From Rhizobium sp. (lineage in GTDB: Bacteria; Pseudomonadota; Alphaproteobacteria; Rhizobiales; Rhizobiaceae), in assembly GCA_003527225.1 (NCBI GenBank), contig DPXQ01000049.1, positions 15,973 to 78,584 of the forward strand: a stretch of DNA of 62,612 nt, given 5' to 3'. Shown here piece after piece: positions 20,028 through 32,033 of the stretch. Under the pieces are notes generated by a model, which was given only the letters and a program-made list of their open reading frames with translations, was not told where the DNA came from and did not search any database. Position 1 is the stretch's first letter. Every line of letters begins with the position of its first letter. The translations under genes were made by a program, and so were the position numbers.

Positions 20028-21458
20028 ATGGCAGTGAAATTCGGAACGAGCGGATTGCGTGGACTTTCGACGGAACTGGTCGGCAGCGTTTCCGCCCTTT
20101 ATGCAACAGCCTTCGCACGGTTCCTGATTTCCGAGAAGCTTGTGCTGCCCGGCGGTTCCGTTGTCGTCAGCCGCGACCTCCGGGAATCAAGCCCCGATAT
20201 CGCGGCGACCGTCATGGCCGCGCTCAAGAGAGCGGGCCTCGTTCCACTCGACTGCGGGACGATACCCACGCCAGCACTTGCGCTTTATGGCCAGCATATC
20301 GGTGCCGCCGGCATCATGATCACCGGATCGCACATTCCCGCCGACCGCAATGGAATCAAGTTCTATCGGCCCGACGGCGAAATCGACAAGGAAGATGAAA
20401 CAGCCATCACCGGCTTTGCTGCCTCTCTTGGAAGCGATGAGTCGGCGAACCGTGTAGAAGCGGGCACCGGCGAGAACCGCGAGAGCGCAGCATCCGAACT
20501 GTTTCTTGCCCGTAATTTCTCCATCCTGCCACCACAAGCGCTGAGGGGTTCGCGTATCGGCATCTATCAGCACAGCACCGTTGCGCGCGACATGATGGTT
20601 TCCGTCTTCGAACACTACGGCGCCACCGTCGTGCCGCTCGGCTGGTCCGATACTTTTATCCCGGTCGATACCGAGGCGGTCTCCGAGGAAACCGAAGTCC
20701 TGCTTCGACAATGGTCGAGCGAATATGCGCTCGATGCGATCGTCTCGACGGACGGCGACGGAGACCGCCCACTGGTCACTGACGAAGAAGGCCGACCGCT
20801 GAGGGGCGATTTGCTCGGCCTCGTAGCCGCGCGCTTCCTGGAGGCAACGACGGTCGCGACACCGGTGACCTCCAATTCCGGTCTCGAGACGGTAGGCGGT
20901 TTCGAAGTCGTCCGCACCCGCGTCGGCTCGCCTTTCGTGATCGCCGCAATGAACGGCGCACTTTCGAGCGGCAAATCCGGTGTCATCGGTTTCGAGGCGA
21001 ATGGCGGGCTGATGCTCGCTTCAGAATTCAGCATCGACGGTCGCACAATTGCAGCGCTTCCGACACGGGACAGCTTCTTGCCGGCACTCGCCATTCTCGG
21101 CACCGCCGCTTCAAGCGGCAGTTCGCTGTCGGAAATCGCGCGCAAATACAGCTTGCCCGTAGCGCTCAGCGACCGGATCGAGAATTTCCCCGTGGAACGG
21201 AGCGCGGCATTGATGAACTATCTCCGCGGCTCGCCCAAGAATCTCTCCGCGTTCCTTATGCCGATCGGAGCGGTCAAATCGCAAAACGATATCGACGGCT
21301 TGCGGGTCACGCTTGCCGATGACAGCGTCATTCACTTCCGCCCCTCCGGCAATGCGCCGGAAATGCGCTGCTATGTGGAAGCGCCAACGACCGGGGCCGC
21401 AGAAGCCCTCATACACAAGGGACTTGCGGCAATCCGTGACTGGAAGCCCACCGGCTGA
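20028..21458 (+). CDS. Phosphomannomutase / alpha-D-phosphohexomutase
   Basis: Interconverts hexose 6- and 1-phosphates, probably mannose, supplying GDP-mannose or related sugars for surface polysaccharide. 476 residues. The phosphoserine loop is TGSHIPADRNG with S101; the metal loop is D242-G-D244-G-D246-R247; the C-terminal phosphate loop is FRPSGNAPEMR. The SHIP variant in place of the usual SHNP, together with a DRPL ending of the metal loop, places it in the ManB/NoeK-type group of rhizobia, but sequence alone does not separate mannose from glucose specificity. Single gene downstream of the sRNA. Confidence 0.88.
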   Translation: MAVKFGTSGLRGLSTELVGSVSALYATAFARFLISEKLVLPGGSVVVSRDLRESSPDIAATVMAALKRAGLVPLDCGTIPTPALALYGQHIGAAGIMITGSHIPADRNGIKFYRPDGEIDKEDETAITGFAASLGSDESANRVEAGTGENRESAASELFLARNFSILPPQALRGSRIGIYQHSTVARDMMVSVFEHYGATVVPLGWSDTFIPVDTEAVSEETEVLLRQWSSEYALDAIVSTDGDGDRPLVTDEEGRPLRGDLLGLVAARFLEATTVATPVTSNSGLETVGGFEVVRTRVGSPFVIAAMNGALSSGKSGVIGFEANGGLMLASEFSIDGRTIAALPTRDSFLPALAILGTAASSGSSLSEIARKYSLPVALSDRIENFPVERSAALMNYLRGSPKNLSAFLMPIGAVKSQNDIDGLRVTLADDSVIHFRPSGNAPEMRCYVEAPTTGAAEALIHKGLAAIRDWKPTG

Positions 21459-21537
21459 TATTGAGGCCCTCCCAAAGGCAGGGAAGGCCGACATTTTCGA
21501 CCACCACAGATCGCATCTGAACCGATAGAAAATCTTC

Positions 21538-21577
21538 TTCGTATCCAAAGGGAGAGAGCGCTTTCGAAGGATACGAA
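21538..21577. repeat. Inverted repeat between the phosphomannomutase gene and cfa
   Basis: TTCGTATCC and GGATACGAA are perfect 9-base arms separated by 22 bases. There is no T run, so it is not a classical terminator; it may still act as a transcript end between the convergent genes. The rest of 21459-21704 shows nothing else. Confidence 0.45.
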
Positions 21578-21704
21578 TGACGACCGATGCCGGCGGAAGG
21601 GGCGCCGCGGACAAGTCTCACAAGACAACCTCGATAACCGGCGAGTTTGCCGCGTTTTCGCTGGAAATGCCGGATGCTTCGTTCGTGCCAACACCCGGCA
21701 CGCC

Positions 21705-22922
21705 TCAGGCTCTTTCGAGATGGAACTGGACGACGTCGATGCGGCCGGTCCGAAAGCCTGCGGCGCAATACTGAAGGTAATAACGCCACATGCGATAGAA
21801 ACGACTATCGAAGCCAAGGGCCGCGATCTTCTGCCAGTTCGACGTGAACGCGCTGTCCCAGGAAAGCAGTGTCCGGTTGTAGTCCTTCCCGAAGCCGAAC
21901 ATCTCCTTCACCTGCATTCCATAGGCCTCGGCAATCGAACGAAACGACGGGACAGAGGGCAGCATGCCGCCCGGGAAGATATAGGTCTGGATGAAGTCGG
22001 CGTTTTTCCTGTATTGCTCGAAACAGCTTCCAGAGATCGTGATCGTCTGGACCATGGCGCATCCGCCCGGCGCCAACCGCTTACGAACGGTTTCGAAATA
22101 TGCCGGCCAGTTTTCCTCGCCGACAGCTTCGAACATCTCGATCGATACGACCTTGTCGAACTCGCCGCAACAGTCGCGATAGTCCTCAAGCCGGATATCG
22201 AAACGATCGGCGAAGCCCGCTTCATCCAGGCGGGCGCGGGCAAAATTCGCCTGTTCCGTTGAGAGCGTCAGGCCGGTGACCCGGCAGCCCGTCTTGCGGA
22301 TCGCATATTCGGCAAACCCTCCCCAGCCGCTGCCTATCTCGAGAACGTGGTCGGAGGGGCCGATCTTGAGTTCGCGCAGGATACGCGCATACTTGGCCTC
22401 CTGAGCCTGCGAAAGAGACTGGTCCGGCGTTTCGAAAAGAGCGGAGGAATAGGTCATCGTCTCGTCGAGCCAGAGGCCGTAGAACTCGTTTCCGAGATCG
22501 TAATGGAAGGAGATGTTGCGCCGGCTGCCGGCCTTGGTGTTTCGTCGCAGGCGGTGGCGCAGATAGGCGAGCTTGGCGAGAATCGCCGATGGCTCCATGA
22601 CCGATCTGAGGGCATTCTCGTTTGCCAGCGCCAGTTCAAGCAGTGCTCCAAGATCCGGAGTCTCGAAGTCGCCATCAATGTGCGAGCGGGCGAAGCCGAG
22701 CGCGCCGCCTGTGAGCAGCCGGTAGACGGGACGGGCATTCTTCAGATGGATTACCGCTGATGGACCGAGTATGGAGCCTGTCGCGACGTACTCGCCGCCC
22801 CCCGGGAAATTGATGGTCAGCCTGCCTGCCTCGATCTCGTCGGCCCAATGGCAGAGGATCCTTTGCCACAGGGACTTCCGTGCGGCGACGAAGGACGTGA
22901 TACCCTGATTGGAGTGACCCAT
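21705..22922 (-). CDS. cfa: Cyclopropane-fatty-acyl-phospholipid synthase
   Basis: Methylates the cis double bond of phospholipid acyl chains using S-adenosylmethionine. 405 residues from the second ATG (22922), which has an AAGGGGG site just upstream; the first ATG at 22940 lies before that site. The N-terminal lipid-interaction domain is followed by the methyltransferase core with LEIGSGWGGFA (SAM loop), LTLSTEQ, and the family blocks SIEMFEAVG and FIFPGGMLPS-type. It acts at the inner-membrane surface. In rhizobia such enzymes respond to acid or stationary phase, but no such control is visible here. Confidence 0.93.
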   Translation of the reverse strand: MGHSNQGITSFVAARKSLWQRILCHWADEIEAGRLTINFPGGGEYVATGSILGPSAVIHLKNARPVYRLLTGGALGFARSHIDGDFETPDLGALLELALANENALRSVMEPSAILAKLAYLRHRLRRNTKAGSRRNISFHYDLGNEFYGLWLDETMTYSSALFETPDQSLSQAQEAKYARILRELKIGPSDHVLEIGSGWGGFAEYAIRKTGCRVTGLTLSTEQANFARARLDEAGFADRFDIRLEDYRDCCGEFDKVVSIEMFEAVGEENWPAYFETVRKRLAPGGCAMVQTITISGSCFEQYRKNADFIQTYIFPGGMLPSVPSFRSIAEAYGMQVKEMFGFGKDYNRTLLSWDSAFTSNWQKIAALGFDSRFYRMWRYYLQYCAAGFRTGRIDVVQFHLERA

Positions 22923-23326
22923 GACTTGCCCCCTTCCCATTCAGCGTTATGACGGTGCCTGAGACCGGCTGGCGCACGGCCCCATGCATGTAGATCGGTA
23001 TTCCCCTCACCACTGAGGCGGAAGGCTCCCCCGGAGGACCCCGCCATGACCTTCAGCGTCATTAAAGGATAGAAAATGAAAACCCGCAACAGGTCGCCGT
23101 TTGTCAGCGGACGGTGCTTGCCGACAATGGATGCGATGAGCAGCGCGCCCTTGGAGCCAGTCGCACCGATATGGGTTCAAATCACGCACCGAAAATCTGG
23201 TCACCATGCTCCTCTCGCCGTTTCGGTCCGGTTCTGCGCGAGCCGCAGAAGAGCGCGCAGGACCGACGTGCCGATTGTCTCGGTTTCGTTTTTATCTATG
23301 ATGCACAAAAACGAAAGGGGAGCGAA
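22923..23326. other. Divergent intergenic region cfa-glpR, no gene seen
   Basis: About 400 bases between divergent cfa and glpR. Short frames exist on both strands but lack convincing starts or family resemblance. The only structure I can support is the inverted repeat close to glpR, listed separately. Confidence 0.5.
23284..23316. promoter_or_regulatory. Inverted repeat upstream of glpR (probable GlpR operator)
   Basis: TTTCGTTTTT (23284-23293) and AAAAACGAAA (23307-23316) are perfect inverted arms separated by 13 bases, ending 10 bases before the glpR start. The TTTCGTTT core matches the repeats in front of glpD, so autoregulation by GlpR is likely. Confidence 0.6.
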
Positions 23327-24106
23327 ATGTACCTGACCGGCCGGCAAGCGGAGATCGTCGAATTGGCAAAGGCAAGCGGACGTGTTTTCGTCGAGGAATT
23401 GGCGCTGCGCTTTTCGGTGACGCCGCAAACGATCCGAAAGGATCTCAACGATCTTTGCGATGCCCGGGTCCTCGCCCGCATTCATGGTGGCGCGATGCTT
23501 CCAAGCAGCACCGTCAACATGAGGTACGAGGCACGACGCCAGATTGCCGCGCAGGAAAAGCAGGCCATCGGTCTTGCGGCGGCCAACCTGATCGCCAACA
23601 ACGCATCGTTATTCATCAATATCGGCACCACGACCGAGGCCGTGGGCGAGGCGTTGGCCGACCATCAGGAACTGATGGTGATCACAAATAATATTAATGT
23701 TGCCAATAGGTTAAGACTTCTTCCCGCGATTGAAGTGGTCATAACCGGCGGCGTCGTCCGCGCTTCCGACGGTGGTATCGTCGGCGAAGCCGCGGTTGAT
23801 TTCATCCGGCAGTTCAAGGTCGACTACGCAGTCATCGGGGCCTCGGCGATCGACCCGGACGGCGCGCTTCTTGACTTCGATTTCCGCGAGGTGAAGGTGG
23901 CGCAGGCGATCATTGCCAATGCCCGGCACGTCATTCTGGTCGCCGACTCGACGAAATTCGAGCGCACGGCGCCAGTGCGTATCGGGCATCTTTCGCAGGT
24001 TCATACCTTCATCACCGATCATTGTCCCGTTCCTTCCATCCGGCGTATTTGTCTCGAGAACAACGTTGAATTGATAGAGACATCGACACCCCGATCCAAC
24101 GCCTGA
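23327..24106 (+). CDS. glpR: DeoR-family repressor of glycerol genes GlpR
   Basis: 259 residues from ATG 23327, preceded by AAAGGGGAG; the much longer open frame upstream is not used. The N-terminal DeoR helix-turn-helix (about 6-60) contains the signature block SVTPQTIRKDLNDL and the following HGGA. The C-terminal sugar-phosphate sensor domain has the family's NIGTTTEA, ITNN and G-I-V-G segments. It should bind glycerol 3-phosphate and release the glp promoter. It lies directly upstream of glpD on the same strand, separated by a 108-base region with TTCGT repeats and a strong promoter. Confidence 0.9.
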   Translation: MYLTGRQAEIVELAKASGRVFVEELALRFSVTPQTIRKDLNDLCDARVLARIHGGAMLPSSTVNMRYEARRQIAAQEKQAIGLAAANLIANNASLFINIGTTTEAVGEALADHQELMVITNNINVANRLRLLPAIEVVITGGVVRASDGGIVGEAAVDFIRQFKVDYAVIGASAIDPDGALLDFDFREVKVAQAIIANARHVILVADSTKFERTAPVRIGHLSQVHTFITDHCPVPSIRRICLENNVELIETSTPRSNA

Positions 24107-24120
24107 AATCACGCTTCAGC

Positions 24121-24155
24121 TTTCGTTTGACATTCGTATTTATTTCGTTTTAACT
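24121..24155 (+). promoter_or_regulatory. glpD operon promoter overlapped by three phased TTCGT repeats
   Basis: TTGACA (24127-24132) and TTAACT (24150-24155) are separated by 17 bases, a near-consensus sigma-70 pair. Three TTCGT units have their CG at 24124, 24135 and 24146, exactly 11 bases apart, one helical turn, and overlie the -35 and spacer. This is what a repressor-covered promoter looks like. GlpR binding is inferred. Confidence 0.65.
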
Positions 24156-24214
24156 ATTTCCAGTTGCGCAATTGCGTGATTTTGTGCAATGCGCAAATTT
24201 GGAGTTCGAGGACT

Positions 24215-25732
24215 GTGGTTCGGCAGGTTCATGATATCTTCGTCATCGGCGGCGGCATAAACGGCTGCGGAATCGCGCGGGATGCCGCAGGACGCGGCTA
24301 TTCAGTCGCACTCGCTGAGATGAACGACTTCGCGTCAGGAACGTCCTCCGGCTCTACGAAGCTCATCCATGGCGGATTGCGCTATCTAGAATATTATGAA
24401 TTCCGCCTCGTGCGCGAAGCGCTGATGGAGCGCGAAGTACTCTGGGCCATGGCGCCACACATCATCCGGCCGTTGCGGTTCGTCCTGCCATTCCAGAAGG
24501 GCGGCGTGCGACCGGCCTGGCTGATTCGGCTCGGCCTTTTCCTCTATGACCACCTTGGCGGACGAAAGCTCCTTCCGCCGACAAAAAGCCTCGACATGCG
24601 CAGCGATCCGGCGTCCGGACCTCTGAAGCCGCTGTTCACCAAGGCGTTCGAGTATTCGGACGGCTGGGTGGACGATGCACGCATGGTCGTGCTGAATGCC
24701 CGCGATGCGGCCGATCGCGGCGCCACGATCCTCAGCCGCTCGCGCGTGGTTTCGGCGCGCCGCGCAGATGGGCTTTGGTCGGTCGAGGTGGAAGACCGGG
24801 CAGGCGGAGCAGTCACGACCGTGAAGGCACGGATGCTGATCAACGCCGCCGGCCCCTGGGTGGATCGGGTGCTTTCAGAGGCCGTTGGCCAGAATGCGGT
24901 CCATAACGTGCGGCTCGTGCAGGGCAGCCATATTGTGGTCGCCAAGAAATTCGATGACCCCCGCGCCTATTTCTTTCAGAACCCGGACAACCGAATCATC
25001 TTCGCCATCCCCTATGAGCAGGATTTCACCCTCATCGGCACAACGGACCGCGATTATCAAGGCGATCCGAAAGATGTGGAGATCAGCACGGAAGAGATCG
25101 GCTACCTTTGTTCTGCCGCGAGCGAATATTTCGCTGAGCCGGTGCGCGTCGACGATATCGTCTGGACCTACTCCGCCGTACGTCCGCTCTACGACGACGG
25201 TGCGTCCAAGGCGCAGGAGGCGACGCGCGATTACGTGCTCAAGCTCGACAACGTGCCAGGCGAGGCACCGATGTTGAACGTTTTCGGCGGAAAACTCACC
25301 ACCTATCGGCGCCTCGCGGAGCACGCGGTGGAAAAGATCGGCGAACAGATCGGCGTTAAGGGAGCCCCCTGGACGGCGAAGAGCCACCTGCCGGGTGGCG
25401 ACTTTTCGCCAATGGGATATCAGGTCGAGGTCAGGAAGCTCAACACGCGCTACCCCTTCCTCGCAGAGGGCCATGCCAAGCGCCTTGTCCGTGCTTATGG
25501 AACCCAAGCCCACGATATGCTCGGCGACGCGGCAGCGACAAAGGATCTCGGCCGGCATTTCGGCGGCACTCTTTACGAGTGTGAAGTCCGTTGGCTGATG
25601 ATCCGCGAATGGGCCCGGCACGCCGAGGACGTGCTGTGGCGCAGAACCAAGCAGGGTCTACGACTATCGAAAGAAGAAGCAAGGAACTTGGAGGAGTACA
25701 TGGCTGGTGTTCCGGCAACGTTAGCCGGATAA
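24215..25732 (+). CDS. glpD: Aerobic glycerol-3-phosphate dehydrogenase GlpD
   Basis: FAD enzyme at the inner membrane that oxidises glycerol 3-phosphate to dihydroxyacetone phosphate and passes electrons to quinone. 505 residues from GTG 24215, chosen because GGAG lies about 11 bases upstream and it yields the standard N-terminus (RQVHDIFVIGGGINGCGIARDA). The dinucleotide fold GGGINGCG, the TSSGSTKLIHGGLRYL substrate block and the C-terminal FGGKLTTYR motif are all present. First gene of a glpD-S-T-P-Q-U-V operon; glpS follows after 41 bases. Glycerol kinase is not in the window. Confidence 0.95.
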   Translation: MVRQVHDIFVIGGGINGCGIARDAAGRGYSVALAEMNDFASGTSSGSTKLIHGGLRYLEYYEFRLVREALMEREVLWAMAPHIIRPLRFVLPFQKGGVRPAWLIRLGLFLYDHLGGRKLLPPTKSLDMRSDPASGPLKPLFTKAFEYSDGWVDDARMVVLNARDAADRGATILSRSRVVSARRADGLWSVEVEDRAGGAVTTVKARMLINAAGPWVDRVLSEAVGQNAVHNVRLVQGSHIVVAKKFDDPRAYFFQNPDNRIIFAIPYEQDFTLIGTTDRDYQGDPKDVEISTEEIGYLCSAASEYFAEPVRVDDIVWTYSAVRPLYDDGASKAQEATRDYVLKLDNVPGEAPMLNVFGGKLTTYRRLAEHAVEKIGEQIGVKGAPWTAKSHLPGGDFSPMGYQVEVRKLNTRYPFLAEGHAKRLVRAYGTQAHDMLGDAAATKDLGRHFGGTLYECEVRWLMIREWARHAEDVLWRRTKQGLRLSKEEARNLEEYMAGVPATLAG

Positions 25733-25773
25733 GCGGCATGTGGTCCCGTCGGTGAGGAGGCACGGGAACCGGA

Positions 25774-26850
25774 ATGCTTGAATTGCGCAATGTCTCGAAG
25801 ATGGTTGCCGGCGGATATCACATTCGCCCGACCAACCTCGTCTTGCAGCGAGGCTCGCTGAACGTCCTGCTGGGGCCGACGCTCTCCGGCAAGACCTCGC
25901 TGATGCGCTTGATGGCCGGTCTCGACAAGCCGACCGGCGGGTCGATCCATCTGGATGGCGTGGATGTCACGGGCGTACCGGTGCAGAAGCGCAATGTCGC
26001 CATGGTCTACCAGCAATTCATCAACTACCCGGCGCTGACCGTCTACGAGAACATCGCCTCGCCAATGCGGATCGCCGGCAAGGATAAGGCGACCATCGAC
26101 CGCGAGGTAAAGAAAGCCGCCGAACTGTTGCGGCTGACGCCTTATCTTGATCGCACGCCGCTCAACCTCTCCGGCGGACAGCAGCAGCGCACCGCGCTGG
26201 CGCGCGCCATCGTCAAGAACGCCAATCTGGTCCTGCTCGACGAGCCGCTCGCCAATCTCGACTACAAGCTGCGCGAGGAACTGCGCGAGGAGTTGCCGAA
26301 GATCTTCGCCCAGTCCGGCGCGATCTTCGTCTACGCCACCACCGAACCGTCCGAGGCGCTGTTGCTCGGCGGCAATACCGCCACCTTGAGCCAGGGGGCG
26401 GTCACCCAGTTCGGCGAGACGATCCAGGTCTATCGTCACCCGCTGGATCTCTTGACCGCACGCACTTTCGCCGATCCGCCGCTCAACACGATCGAATTGA
26501 TAAAGTCCGGCGGCCAATTCCTGCTGGCCGACCGGCCGGTCCTGCCGGTTCCGGCGCATCTGGCCGCCATCGCCGACGGTTCGGTGACGGTCGGTTTCCA
26601 GCCGCATCACCTCTATCTGCATCGCAATGACCATGCGACGACCGCGCTTTCGGCCACGACGCTGGTGTCGGAAATCGCCGGTTCGGAGAGCTTCATCCAC
26701 CTCAATTTCGCCGGTGCGCGCTGGGTCATGCTGGCCCACGGCATCCACGACATCGATCCGGATCACAAGCTCGAAGTTTTCATCGATACGCGCCACCTGA
26801 TGGCGTTCGGCTCCGACGGGCGCGCGCTCGTCGATGTCGCCGCGGCGTGA
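25774..26850 (+). CDS. glpS: Glycerol ABC transporter ATP-binding subunit GlpS
   Basis: One of two ATPases of the glycerol importer described in Rhizobium leguminosarum (glpSTPQUV). 358 residues: nucleotide-binding domain to about 230, then a TOBE-type regulatory domain. The Walker A motif is variant but has the key Lys (GPTLSGKTS), the signature is canonical (LSGGQQQR) and Walker B is normal (LLDEPLANLD). The H-loop, where VTHD is expected, reads ATTEP, so the switch histidine is missing. See GlpT for the complementary defect. 13 bases separate it from glpT. Confidence 0.88.
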   Translation: MLELRNVSKMVAGGYHIRPTNLVLQRGSLNVLLGPTLSGKTSLMRLMAGLDKPTGGSIHLDGVDVTGVPVQKRNVAMVYQQFINYPALTVYENIASPMRIAGKDKATIDREVKKAAELLRLTPYLDRTPLNLSGGQQQRTALARAIVKNANLVLLDEPLANLDYKLREELREELPKIFAQSGAIFVYATTEPSEALLLGGNTATLSQGAVTQFGETIQVYRHPLDLLTARTFADPPLNTIELIKSGGQFLLADRPVLPVPAHLAAIADGSVTVGFQPHHLYLHRNDHATTALSATTLVSEIAGSESFIHLNFAGARWVMLAHGIHDIDPDHKLEVFIDTRHLMAFGSDGRALVDVAAA

Positions 26851-26863
26851 GGGGGAAGAGACC

Positions 26864-27934
<1,071 letters not shown>

Positions 27935-27936
27935 TC

Positions 27937-28806
<870 letters not shown>

Positions 28807-28820
28807 GGGGGAATGAGAAG

Positions 28821-29633
<813 letters not shown>

Positions 29634-29651
29634 GGAAAGGGAGGGCTCAAG

Positions 29652-29933
29652 ATGGACTTCTCGTGGATGGCTTGGACGCTGCCGACGGCGCTGTTCTTCA
29701 TCGGCATCTTCACGCTGATCGCCTCTATGGCGGTCTGGGAATATTTCTCGCCGGGCGGCAATCCCCGTGTTGGCGTCCTGCGGTTCGAAACGACGCGAGG
29801 CGACCGTTTGTTCATCTCGCTGCTCGGATCCGCATTCATTCATCTCGCATGGTTGGGGCTGGGAGGTCCGAACCTGTGGTGGGCTCTCGCCTTGTCGGTG
29901 GTCTACGCGATCGGCGTATTCCGTTTCGTCTGA
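29652..29933 (+). CDS. glpU: DUF2160 small membrane protein GlpU
   Basis: 93 residues with three or so hydrophobic segments (about 8-28, 54-72 and 76-92) and the DUF2160 pattern around WEYFSPGG. It is found almost only inside glycerol ABC operons of this type, between permease and binding protein, and is probably an accessory membrane subunit. AAGGGAGGG ribosome-binding site upstream. Confidence 0.82.
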   Translation: MDFSWMAWTLPTALFFIGIFTLIASMAVWEYFSPGGNPRVGVLRFETTRGDRLFISLLGSAFIHLAWLGLGGPNLWWALALSVVYAIGVFRFV

Positions 29934-30014
29934 GGCTTGAAAAACGGATGGCGGGCCGCTCCCGCCATCCCGGACTACGAAGAGACTGCAATCGTAACCT
30001 TTGGGAGGAAAATC

Positions 30015-31739
30015 ATGCGAAAGCACCTTTTGACGACGACCGCAGCCATGCTGCTGGCGATGACCGGCTCCGCCTTTGCCGGAATGGACGAGGCCAAACA
30101 GTTCCTGGACAAGGAGGTTGGTGACCTTTCGGCGCTGTCGCGCGCCGACCAGGAAAAGGAAATGCAGTGGTTCGTCGATGCGGCGAAGCCCTTCGCCGGC
30201 ATGGAAATCAAGGTGGTGTCGGAAACCATCACCACGCACGAATATGAATCCAAGGTCCTGGCACCCGCCTTCACCGCGATCACCGGTATCAAGATCACCC
30301 ACGACCTGATCGGCGAAGGCGACGTCGTCGAAAAGCTGCAGACGCAGATGCAGTCAGGCGAAAACGTCTATGACGCCTATGTCAACGACTCGGACCTGAT
30401 CGGCACGCACTGGCGCTACCAGCAGGCTCGCTCGCTCACCAAGTGGATGGCCAACGAAGGCAAGGACGTCACCAATCCGGGCCTCGACCTCAACGACTTC
30501 ATTGGCCTGAAGTTCACCACCGCTCCGGACGGCGACCTCTACCAGCTGCCCGACCAGCAGTTCGCGAACCTCTACTGGTTCCGGTACGACTGGTTCAACG
30601 ACGAGAAGAACAAGGCCGACTTCAAGGCCAAGTACGGCTACGACCTCGGCGTTCCGGTCAACTGGTCCGCTTATGAAGATATCGCCGAGTTCTTCACCGG
30701 CCGCGAAATCGACGGCAAGAAAGTCTATGGTCACATGGACTACGGCAAGAAGGACCCGTCGCTCGGCTGGCGCTTCACCGACGCCTGGCTCTCCATGGCC
30801 GGTAACGGCGACAAGGGCCTGCCGAATGGTCTTCCCGTCGACGAATGGGGTATCAAGGTCGACGAGAATTCGCGTCCGGTCGGCTCCTGCGTCGCCCGCG
30901 GCGGCGACACCAACGGCCCGGCTTCGGTCTACGCCATCCAGAAGTACCTCGACTGGCTGAAGGCCCATGCTCCGGCATCCGCTCAGGGCATGACCTTCTC
31001 GGAATCAGGCCCGGTTCCGTCGCAGGGTGAAATCGCCCAGCAGATGTTCATGTACACCGCGTTTACCGCCGACCTCGTCAAGGACGGCCTGCCGGTCGTC
31101 AACGCCGACGGTACGCCGAAGTGGCGCTTCGCTCCGAGCCCGCATGGCGTCTACTGGAAGGACGGCATGAAGCTCGGTTATCAGGACGTCGGTTCCTGGA
31201 CCCTGCTGAAGTCCACCCCGGACGATCGCGCCAAGGCCGCCTGGCTCTATGCGCAGTTCGTCACCTCCAAGACCGTGGACGTCAAGAAGAGCCATGTCGG
31301 CCTGACCCTCATCCGCGAGTCGTCGATCCAGCATGAAAGCTTCACTGAGCGCGCTTCGAAGCTCGGCGGTCTGATCGAGTTCTACCGCTCGCCGGCCCGC
31401 GTTCAGTGGTCGCCGACCGGCACCAACGTTCCGGACTATCCGAAGCTGGCCCAGCTGTGGTGGCAGGCGATCGGCGACGCATCCTCGGGTGCGAAGTCGG
31501 CGCAGGAAGCCATGGACTCGCTGTGCGCCGAGCAGGAAAAGGTCATGCAGCGTCTGGAACGTGCAGGCGTTCAGGGTGACATCGGCCCGAAGCTCGCCGA
31601 AGAGCACGACCTCGAATACTGGAACAAGGATGCGGTTTCCAAGGGCAACCTTGCACCGCAGTTGAAGGTCGAGAACGAGAAGGAAAAGCCGATGACCGTC
31701 AACTACGACGAACTGGTCAAGAGCTGGCAGTCGAACTGA
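30015..31739 (+). CDS. glpV: Glycerol ABC transporter substrate-binding protein GlpV
   Basis: 574-residue periplasmic binding protein with a Sec signal peptide (cleavage likely near residue 23, GSAFA-GMDEA) and a family 1 extracellular solute-binding fold. Start ATG 30015 follows GGGAGG; an upstream in-frame TTG is not used. Members near 575 residues are long for binding proteins but typical for this glycerol group, and they sit last in the operon. A hairpin follows the stop. Confidence 0.88.
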   Translation: MRKHLLTTTAAMLLAMTGSAFAGMDEAKQFLDKEVGDLSALSRADQEKEMQWFVDAAKPFAGMEIKVVSETITTHEYESKVLAPAFTAITGIKITHDLIGEGDVVEKLQTQMQSGENVYDAYVNDSDLIGTHWRYQQARSLTKWMANEGKDVTNPGLDLNDFIGLKFTTAPDGDLYQLPDQQFANLYWFRYDWFNDEKNKADFKAKYGYDLGVPVNWSAYEDIAEFFTGREIDGKKVYGHMDYGKKDPSLGWRFTDAWLSMAGNGDKGLPNGLPVDEWGIKVDENSRPVGSCVARGGDTNGPASVYAIQKYLDWLKAHAPASAQGMTFSESGPVPSQGEIAQQMFMYTAFTADLVKDGLPVVNADGTPKWRFAPSPHGVYWKDGMKLGYQDVGSWTLLKSTPDDRAKAAWLYAQFVTSKTVDVKKSHVGLTLIRESSIQHESFTERASKLGGLIEFYRSPARVQWSPTGTNVPDYPKLAQLWWQAIGDASSGAKSAQEAMDSLCAEQEKVMQRLERAGVQGDIGPKLAEEHDLEYWNKDAVSKGNLAPQLKVENEKEKPMTVNYDELVKSWQSN

Positions 31740-31752
31740 TGCTGTGCTGACC

Positions 31753-31776
31753 GGTCGGGCGAATGATCGCCCGACC
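31753..31776 (+). terminator. Hairpin at end of glp operon
   Basis: GGTCGGGCGA and TCGCCCGACC form a perfect 10-base stem with an ATGA loop, 13 bases after the glpV stop. The following AGAAAAG lacks a T run, so it may stabilise the 3' end rather than terminate alone. Confidence 0.6.
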
Positions 31777-32033
31777 AGAAAAGTCTCCAGGCCGCTATCC
31801 GAAGATCCCTGCGGCCTGGAAGACCAGCCCTTTGATCCTCTGGCGGCAGGAGGCAAAGCTCCCTGACAGTCTCCTGTCTACAAAAGACACGCCCGCTGTC
31901 CGGGGCGATTTCAACGCGCTAGAATGTCTCCCATTTCCGCCGATCGTTCAGCGGCTCGCAGCTCAAAGCCCCTGTCTGGAAGTTCCGGCAGAATGGACTT
32001 CTACAGGCGAAAGACAAGGGAAGGACCTGCCGC

